DNA from: AM-2324 sp042091035
GTDB lineage: Bacteria > Bacteroidota > Bacteroidia > Chitinophagales > Saprospiraceae
DNA: 5,292 nucleotides
Assembly (NCBI GenBank): GCA_042091035.1
Contig: JBELIG010000222.1
Coordinates: 1 to 5,292, forward strand
Direction of reading: 5' to 3'
Part shown: positions 1-5,292 of the stretch, piece by piece
Layout: every line of letters begins with the position of its first letter
Numbering within the stretch: the stretch's first letter is position 1
The notes under the pieces: model-generated
Seen by the model: the letters and a program-made list of their open reading frames with translations, nothing else
Database searches by the model: none
Told to the model about the DNA's origin: nothing
Translations under genes and position numbers: made by a program

Positions 1-33
1 ACGATCATGTAAAAACTCACATTCAAAAATATT

Positions 34-1893
34 ATGAAAGGAGATTCTAACAGAATTATTGGTATTATCCTTATTGTACTTATCAGCTTTGTTTACATTA
101 AGTTTTTCGCACCAGAACTTCCAGATCCGGAGGCCGTAGTTGAAAACAATGCAGTTGATTCTACAATGATCGACATTGAAGGTCAGACAGAGCAGGACGA
201 AATTGTAGCAGAGAAAACTGCGGAACTTCCAGATTCAGTTTTATTGGCAGAGAAAGCATCAACTTTTGGTGTGTTTGCCCCAGCTTCGATTGGTCAAAAT
301 GAGCTTGTTAGTATAGAGAACGAAAACCTTAAGCTAGATATCAGCTCAAAGGGAGGGAAAATTGTAACAGCACATATCAAAGGCTATGAAAAGATACTTG
401 AAGGTGAAAATAATGAAGAGGTAAAGAGTGAGCTGCAGCTACTGAATAATGCAAAGAATAAATTCGCCTATGAGTTTATTCTGAATCAAGGTTTAAAAGT
501 AAGTTCTGAAGATCTATACTTCGAAGTTTCTTCAAGTGAAAAAGAACTTGTATTAACTGCTAGACTTGATGGCGACGCTAAAATAGTTCAAACTTATAAA
601 TTGGCTGATAGCGGCTATAATGTCGATTATGATATACAACTTGTTGGTTTGAATAATTTCCTTGACCTAAGTGCAGGAGGTTTGAATTTAAATTGGGTGA
701 ATTATCTAGAAAAATTAGAGAAGAACTCTGATTATGAAAGAAACTATTCAACAATTTACTATAAGCCTTCTGAGGACTCCGCTGACCATTGTAGTTGTAC
801 AGGTGATGATACAGAAGAACCTGAGGGTAAATTAAAATGGGTCTCTGCTACTAATCAGTTTTTTAATACATCCTTTATTGCTGAATCATCCTTTAAATCA
901 GGAACCTTCGAGACTGAGTTGACAGAAGGTGAGTCTAATATTTTGAAAAAAGTAGAGGCTATGATTGTTCTTCCATCTGACGAGCTTAACGGCTTCAGTA
1001 TGGATATGTATATAGGCCCTAACAAGTTTGAAAACTTGAGAGCGTATGATGTTGAACTTACAGATATCGTTCCTTTTGGATCTTCTATATTTGGAACAGT
1101 AAATCGATGGATTATTCGTCCAATATTCAACTTTTTTTCTAAGTACTTCGCTAATTTGGGGATAGCAATTATTCTTTTAACTCTCGTTGTAAAGCTTGCT
1201 TTGTATCCCTTGCAGTATAAGATGATTCATTCCCAAGCAAAAATGGGTGTGTTGAAACCTAAATTGGCTGCATTAAAAGAGAAGCATCCAGATGATTCTC
1301 AAAAGGTTCAGATGGAGACGATGAAAATGTATCAAGAATATGGTGTTAATCCTTTGGGTGGATGCATGCCTATCGTACTTCAGATGCCAATCTGGTTTGC
1401 ATTGTATAGATTCTTCCCTGCATCTATAGAATTCCGCCAGGAGAGTTTCTTATGGGCTACTGACCTTTCATCTTATGATGTTTTTGCAAGCCTTCCTTTT
1501 GAATTACCGTTCTATGGAGATCACGTATCACTATTTACAATTCTTTGGGCTTGTACAACTGTGATATATACCTTCTATAATAGTCGTCATATGGATATGT
1601 CTGCTAATCCTGCAATGAAATATATGCAGTATCTTATGCCGATCATGTTCCTGTTTGTTTTCAATAGCTATGCGTCAGGTCTTACGATTTATCTTTTCTT
1701 CTCAAATGTTCTGAATATCGCTCAGACAGTAATTACGAAGAAAGTAATAAGTGATGAAAAGCTGATGAAAGCTTTAGAATCGAATAAAAACAAACCTAAG
1801 AAGACAGGAGGTTTTGCCTCAAGACTTGAAAAGGCAGTTGCTGAATCACAAAAAATGAAAGATCAGCAATCAAAGAACAAGCGTAAGCGCTAA
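34..1893 (+). CDS. yidC: Membrane protein insertase YidC (Oxa1/Alb3 family)
   Basis: Inserts and folds inner-membrane proteins, alone or with the Sec translocon. The 619-aa product has an N-terminal membrane anchor (about residues 7-26, ending FFAPE), a large periplasmic domain (about 85-345), then the conserved five-helix insertase core from about 365. Core signatures are VVKLALYPL (385-393), AKMGVLKPKL (402-411) and NPLGGCMPIVLQMPIWFALY (439-458), followed by transmembrane stretches near 498-516 and 532-562. The groove charge that is Arg in E. coli YidC is Lys387 here, so the charge is kept. The tail (569-619) is very rich in Lys and Arg, as expected for a ribosome-contacting end. The length is normal for Bacteroidota. 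The ATG start sits right before the anchor; the leader is A-rich with no Shine-Dalgarno sequence. Only 33 bases precede it and no promoter is visible, so it may be read with an upstream gene outside the window. An odd Cys-Ser-Cys lies at 253-255. Confidence 0.97.
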   Translation: MKGDSNRIIGIILIVLISFVYIKFFAPELPDPEAVVENNAVDSTMIDIEGQTEQDEIVAEKTAELPDSVLLAEKASTFGVFAPASIGQNELVSIENENLKLDISSKGGKIVTAHIKGYEKILEGENNEEVKSELQLLNNAKNKFAYEFILNQGLKVSSEDLYFEVSSSEKELVLTARLDGDAKIVQTYKLADSGYNVDYDIQLVGLNNFLDLSAGGLNLNWVNYLEKLEKNSDYERNYSTIYYKPSEDSADHCSCTGDDTEEPEGKLKWVSATNQFFNTSFIAESSFKSGTFETELTEGESNILKKVEAMIVLPSDELNGFSMDMYIGPNKFENLRAYDVELTDIVPFGSSIFGTVNRWIIRPIFNFFSKYFANLGIAIILLTLVVKLALYPLQYKMIHSQAKMGVLKPKLAALKEKHPDDSQKVQMETMKMYQEYGVNPLGGCMPIVLQMPIWFALYRFFPASIEFRQESFLWATDLSSYDVFASLPFELPFYGDHVSLFTILWACTTVIYTFYNSRHMDMSANPAMKYMQYLMPIMFLFVFNSYASGLTIYLFFSNVLNIAQTVITKKVISDEKLMKALESNKNKPKKTGGFASRLEKAVAESQKMKDQQSKNKRKR

Positions 1894-1939
1894 ATAAAAT
1901 TAAAAAGGCATCAATTTATTGATGCCTTTTTAATTTTAT
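1894..1939. terminator. Bidirectional terminator between yidC and glpD
   Basis: A perfect 21-bp inverted repeat: arms 1894-1914 and 1919-1939, loop TTTA at 1915-1918. The GC-containing core is GGCATCAA/TTGATGCC, flanked on both sides by A5/T5 and further A/T pairs, so each strand ends in a T-rich tract. It begins directly after the yidC stop codon (1891-1893) and includes the last codons and the TGA stop of glpD (1911-1913 on the minus strand). It should therefore end transcription from both convergent genes. It is a canonical intrinsic terminator; function is inferred from structure. Confidence 0.92.
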
Positions 1940-3485
1940 CTAAACGATGTCTTTCTATTGATTCAAGCACATTTTTTCGTGCCTGCTCTGTTTGCTTATC
2001 AGTCCAGTTCAGGTAATTTTTGAATGTATTTAAGCATAGTTCAAGCTCCTGTTCAACGGCGCTAATATTAAAATACATTTTACCAGATCGTCTCAAGAAA
2101 TAGTCCAAAGGATTGATGCAGCATTCCTCATCTATGCAGTAAATGTATTCCTGCACCAAGGCATCTTTTGAATCGGGTTCTAAATGGCCTAAAATAGACT
2201 TTGCCGCAGTCCCGTAAGTGAAATTATGGTAAGTTGATGCTGAAGGGCTTGTAAATGACTTTGATTTAAAGGAATGATAGGCTGTTAAGCAGGGTGTTTT
2301 TTTGCCAAACAAATCTTGTTCTACGATGTTTACAACACGTTCTGCCATCTTCCTAAAACCTGTAAGTTTACCCCCTGCTATAGATATTATTCCAGATGGA
2401 GCAATGAAAATTTCATCCTTTCTGCTCATCTCTGTTGTAGATTTTTCTGATTTTCGAATAAGGGGTCTCAATCCTGCCCAACAGGATTCTATATCTTCTA
2501 GAGAGATATTTGCTTGAGGAAATCTGCGATTTAAAGCACTTATAAGGTAGCTACAATCCTCTAAGTTTATTTCGATCTGGTTTAAGTTTCCATGAAATTC
2601 AGTATCCGTAGTTCCAAAATATACTTTGCCCTGGCGGGGTATAGCAAACATCATTCTACCATCTCCAATATCAAAATATAAGCTTTGTTTTAAGTTTAAT
2701 CTAGAGCGATCTATTACCAAATGTACCCCCTTACTAAGAAATATTTTTTTTGAGTTTGACTGCCCTTGTTTATTTATTATTCTATCCGTCCATGGACCTG
2801 CAGCATTCACAACAGAGGAAGAATTAAATCTAAATGTTTGACCAGAGCAGGAATCTTTGGACTCTATAGTGTAACCTTGTTCATTTTTTTCACATGCAGT
2901 CACTTCCATATGGTTTAAACAAGTTGCATGATTTGCGTATGCTTCTTTTATCAGCTCGATAGTAAGTCTAGCATCATCTGTTCTGTATTCAGCATAAATC
3001 GCTCCACCTATAAGGTCTTTTGCCTCTTTAAGCATAGGTTCATACTTTAATACGTCTTCAGGATTAAGCATTTCCTTTTTATCCTTTTTCTCTACACTTG
3101 CTAAATAGTCATAAACACTTAGAGCAATTGCACAAGTCCTTGCACCTAGAGAGCCATTTTGAACAATTGGGAGCAGCATCTTTTCAGGAACCACAAGGTG
3201 CGGCAAAAGGTTATGCAATATTGCGCGTTCTAATCCGACTTCACGTACTAAGGAAAATTCAAACTGTTTTAAATACCGTAGACCTCCATGGATCAACTTA
3301 GTAGATTTGCTGCTTGTTCCAGAGGCAAAGTCATTCTTTTCAATGAGAAGTACGCTTAAGCCCCTTAAACTAGCATCCAGGGCAATACCTGCGCCTGTTA
3401 TGCCACCACCTATAACAGTTAAGTCATAATATTTGTGCTGTGCATGATATGCACTACTAGATCTGTTATTTGCTGAAAATTTCAA
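1911..3485 (-). CDS. glpD: FAD-dependent glycerol-3-phosphate dehydrogenase
   Basis: Oxidises sn-glycerol 3-phosphate to dihydroxyacetone phosphate at the inner membrane and passes electrons to quinone, linking glycerol and lipid breakdown to glycolysis and respiration. The 524-aa product shows the FAD-binding fold VIGGGITGAGIALDAS (24-39) with acidic Glu49 closing the second strand, then the family block NDFASGTSSKST and LIHGGLRYL (51-72). NAAGPWTDRI (227-236), YFGTTDT (289-295), AGLRPLI (337-343) and IAGGKLTGFRKMAE (369-382) follow. Arg340 and Lys373 correspond to substrate-binding Arg and Lys of E. coli GlpD. The C-terminal domain has DYFLRRSGKMYF (461-472), typical of the Bacillus-like branch. 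Start: TTG at 3483-3485 is the only credible one; no ATG occurs before the FAD motif, the upstream stop is at 3525-3527, and the resulting MKFSANNR matches the usual FSAxxR start of the branch. No glpK or glpF is adjacent. Dihydroxyacetone-phosphate-forming oxidase activity with oxygen is a less likely alternative. Confidence 0.95.
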   Translation of the reverse strand: MKFSANNRSSSAYHAQHKYYDLTVIGGGITGAGIALDASLRGLSVLLIEKNDFASGTSSKSTKLIHGGLRYLKQFEFSLVREVGLERAILHNLLPHLVVPEKMLLPIVQNGSLGARTCAIALSVYDYLASVEKKDKKEMLNPEDVLKYEPMLKEAKDLIGGAIYAEYRTDDARLTIELIKEAYANHATCLNHMEVTACEKNEQGYTIESKDSCSGQTFRFNSSSVVNAAGPWTDRIINKQGQSNSKKIFLSKGVHLVIDRSRLNLKQSLYFDIGDGRMMFAIPRQGKVYFGTTDTEFHGNLNQIEINLEDCSYLISALNRRFPQANISLEDIESCWAGLRPLIRKSEKSTTEMSRKDEIFIAPSGIISIAGGKLTGFRKMAERVVNIVEQDLFGKKTPCLTAYHSFKSKSFTSPSASTYHNFTYGTAAKSILGHLEPDSKDALVQEYIYCIDEECCINPLDYFLRRSGKMYFNISAVEQELELCLNTFKNYLNWTDKQTEQARKNVLESIERHRLDKIKKASIN

Positions 3486-3512
3486 GAGTATTACTTTCTT
3501 AGTTAAACGCCT

Positions 3513-3535
3513 ATTTATATTAATTTAATATAAAT
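3513..3535. promoter_or_regulatory. AT-only palindrome upstream of glpD, possible operator
   Basis: A perfect dyad: arm ATTTATATTAA (3513-3523), one central base (3524), and its exact reverse complement (3525-3535). It lies 27 bases upstream of the glpD TTG start. With one central base it cannot form a tight hairpin, so a DNA-bound dimeric regulator is a more natural reading. It overlaps the weak candidate -7 element of glpD. AT-only palindromes can arise by chance in low-GC DNA, so function is inference. Confidence 0.4.
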
Positions 3536-3553
3536 CAATTGAAATTGGTTCAA
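3525..3553 (-). promoter_or_regulatory. Weak candidate glpD promoter
   Basis: On the minus strand a TTG (3551-3553) is followed after 18 bases by TATATTAA (3525-3532). This keeps the TA and TT of the Bacteroidota -7 consensus TAnnTTTG but lacks the final TG. No exact TAnnTTTG occurs between the tRNA terminator and glpD, so a promoter is expected here but its exact place is uncertain. A weak core overlapping a palindrome would fit a regulated gene. Confidence 0.25.
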
Positions 3554-3635
3554 CTTTTCAATTTAATCTATCTAAGAATGGGTAGGATTTAAGTTTTCGT
3601 GCAGCTCTTTACAAAAGATGTAGCTAGGGAATAAA

Positions 3636-3663
3636 AAAAAGGCTCAATAAATTGAGCCTTTTT
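3636..3663 (-). terminator. Intrinsic terminator of the tRNA-Ser transcript
   Basis: Arms 3636-3647 and 3652-3663 pair perfectly over 12 bp around a four-base loop. The core is GGCTCAA/TTGAGCC, and read on the minus strand it is followed by a run of eight T (3633-3640). It lies immediately after the 3' end of the tRNA-Ser at 3665, so it ends the minus-strand tRNA transcript and insulates glpD from it. The hairpin is nearly identical to the yidC terminator, differing by one base pair. Confidence 0.9.
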
Positions 3664-3995
<332 letters not shown>

Positions 3996-4035
3996 GTTTT
4001 GCCAAAAGTAATCATTATTACCCTCGAAGGCGCGA

Positions 4036-4067
4036 CAAAGGTAAACGATGTAAGTCAAAAAAACAAA
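4036..4067 (-). promoter_or_regulatory. Bacteroidota-type promoter of the tRNA-Ser genes
   Basis: Read on the minus strand, TTTG (4064-4067) is followed after 20 bases by TACCTTTG (4036-4043), an exact match to the -33 TTG / -7 TAnnTTTG consensus of Bacteroidota. Transcription would start near 4030, leaving a leader of roughly 35 bases before the tRNA at 3995. A second exact -7 match, TACTTTTG at 4003-4010, lies nearer the tRNA but has no -33 element at proper spacing. Confidence 0.75.
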
Positions 4068-4123
4068 GGAATAATTGAAAAAAAAAGAGCTTAATTGGTT
4101 TGCCTAAAGTTTTGCTTTGGACA

Positions 4124-5292
4124 TCAGTTATTTATCGAGGAATTGATTTTTTCTAATAGCCAACTTTTGTTGACGAAAGACTCACTTTCTTCAATTTTCA
4201 ATTTTAATTCTTTGAATTTTTGTATTTCTGTTGATTGTATAGATATATACCTCCTGACAAATTTGATTAATATTAAAAAACTAGTTTGTTTTTCTTTATT
4301 GATTTGTGTGTTTCTGCCCAAGAAAGTTCTAAAGCTGTCTAAAAGGGAATATAGTGGTTCTATTTCTTTCAATTCCACATAGGTGTTTATTAGCATTACT
4401 TTAGAATTTAGTTTTCTCGAGAGCTCTTTGTATTCTACAAATCTTAAGAGCTCTAAAACCTTATTGAAGTCTTTCTTGTATAGGTGCAATTGAGCTAGAG
4501 TATAAGTAACTGCATTTTCTTTTTCTTTTTCATTTATATATTGGCTGTAGGTTTCAATGAAATTAGAAACCCAATCAAATTTTTTGAGCCTTAGGGCAAT
4601 GGTTATAACGTTGAAGAAATGTTTGGTTGGTAATTCATTGTTTTCGAAAATAATTTCTTTGTTCAAAAGATCTTCGTAAAGTGAAAAATACTCGGCTAAG
4701 AAGTTTTCGTGCCCAGAATTTATTTTGTAAACAATGTAATTAATGGCAAAATTATACATATCACCGGCTTCAGCTTTGTTAAACCGACCTCCATGTTCTT
4801 TTAATAAATCTTTAAGTTTAAAATAATACTGCGTATTGTCTTTTTCTTTGATTGAATTAAATATTTGATGATATATATTTAATTGTGGTACTCTAGTGAA
4901 ATCATGACTTTCAATATGTTTTATAATTGGCTTTATAAGAAGTATGTCTTCCTCTGTATTCTTTGAAAATTTGACTGTTAGCAAATGACAATACAGCTTT
5001 AACTTTTCAATTAAATAAAATATATCAAGGTTCATTGATGTATTACCTAAATTTAGCTCTCTAAAAACATCATGATTTTGACTAAGTGCGCTAATATGTC
5101 TTTCAATTTGATAATTATAGAAGTAGCCATCTATACTCTCTTCTTTTTGTTCCGAGGATAGTTTTAGAGCCGTTTTTATAGAACTAGAGTGTAAGTTTTT
5201 AAACTTTTCCCCTGATATGCCCTGAAGGAGTAGTGTAGCCTTTTGGATAGGTTTTGATTCATATTCTTCTTGTGCAATAAATCGTTCTATCA
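4124..5292 (-). CDS. Uncharacterised TPR-like alpha-helical protein, 5' end outside window
   Basis: Function unknown. The frame is open without a stop from the TGA at 4124-4126 to the window edge, giving 388 visible residues. The Met codon at 5033-5035 is internal, not the start: upstream codons read on smoothly (for example LLLQGISGEKFKNLH, then NLGNTSMNLDIFYLIEKLK). The sequence is almost all predicted helix, rich in Leu, Lys, Glu and aromatics, with no signal peptide or membrane segment in view. Helix-pair repeats of TPR type appear around 4547-4618 (FFNVITIALRLKKFDWVSNF), 4430-4519 (YTLAQLHLYKKDFNKVLELL) and 4319-4411 (LINTYVELKEIEPLYSLLDS), followed by FRTFLGRN and a basic IKFVRRY segment. 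The pattern, with a small-residue and Tyr/Phe spacing and an LLDSFRTFL-like block, resembles a conserved family I recall from Bacteroidota genomes without assigned role; this is recall, not a search. A protein-interaction scaffold is the natural inference. No clear terminator follows it. Confidence 0.85.
   Translation of the reverse strand, partial: IERFIAQEEYESKPIQKATLLLQGISGEKFKNLHSSSIKTALKLSSEQKEESIDGYFYNYQIERHISALSQNHDVFRELNLGNTSMNLDIFYLIEKLKLYCHLLTVKFSKNTEEDILLIKPIIKHIESHDFTRVPQLNIYHQIFNSIKEKDNTQYYFKLKDLLKEHGGRFNKAEAGDMYNFAINYIVYKINSGHENFLAEYFSLYEDLLNKEIIFENNELPTKHFFNVITIALRLKKFDWVSNFIETYSQYINEKEKENAVTYTLAQLHLYKKDFNKVLELLRFVEYKELSRKLNSKVMLINTYVELKEIEPLYSLLDSFRTFLGRNTQINKEKQTSFLILIKFVRRYISIQSTEIQKFKELKLKIEESESFVNKSWLLEKINSSINN

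Noticed and set aside
37..43. Shine-Dalgarno-like AAAGGAG just after the yidC ATG.
   Set aside because: No start codon follows at useful spacing, and the N-terminal anchor requires the ATG at 34; it is simply codons 2-4.
1..50. Possible 3' end of an upstream gene before yidC (stops in the three frames at 10-12, 35-37 and 48-50).
   Set aside because: Too short to choose a frame or identify a product; a neighbouring gene is likely but cannot be supported from these bases.
855..1130. Minus-strand open frame of 91 codons inside yidC.
   Set aside because: Antisense shadow of the conserved yidC coding region.
2302..3301. Several plus-strand open frames of 67-71 codons within glpD.
   Set aside because: Shadows of the glpD coding sequence with no independent support.
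4071..4123. Possible terminator after the helical-repeat gene (imperfect stem near 4102-4119, T-run on the minus strand near 4078-4086).
   Set aside because: The stem is short and bulged and the T-run is about 16 bases away, so it is not a canonical intrinsic terminator.
4095..4382. Plus-strand open frame of 95 codons near the end of the helical-repeat gene.
   Set aside because: Lies antisense to the well-supported minus-strand gene, with no recognisable domain or start signal.

Overview
The window looks like ordinary chromosomal DNA from a low-GC Bacteroidota, probably of the Cytophagales or a relative. Three things point there. The YidC is long (619 aa) with a large periplasmic domain and a basic tail. 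The tRNA promoter matches the Bacteroidota consensus (TTTG, 20-nt spacer, TAnnTTTG). The last gene resembles an uncharacterised helical-repeat family I associate with that phylum. Start sites have A-rich leaders and no good Shine-Dalgarno sequence, which also fits.

Layout: yidC (34-1893, +) encodes the membrane protein insertase. It converges on glpD (1911-3485, -), an FAD-dependent glycerol-3-phosphate dehydrogenase starting at TTG. A perfect 21-bp hairpin (1894-1939) serves as a two-way terminator between them and contains the last codons and stop of glpD. Upstream of glpD is an AT-only 23-nt palindrome at 3513-3535. Next is a tRNA terminator (3636-3663), then an intact tRNA-Ser(UGA) (3665-3752, -) and a second identical tRNA-Ser(UGA) (3808-3995, -). 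The second is split by a run of 100 Ns exactly at the anticodon. A promoter for the tRNA pair lies at 4036-4067. The rest (4124-5292, -) is the 3' part of a gene for an uncharacterised alpha-helical, TPR-like protein whose reading frame stays open to the window edge.

The genes do not form a pathway: protein insertion, glycerol-phosphate oxidation, serine tRNA supply and an unknown scaffold-like protein sit side by side. I see no mobile element, CRISPR array, toxin-antitoxin pair or defence system, and nothing that amounts to a new biological system. The points most worth a second look are the gap inside the tRNA, the near-identical terminator hairpins, the glpD stop codon inside its terminator, the palindrome in front of glpD and the unknown helical protein.
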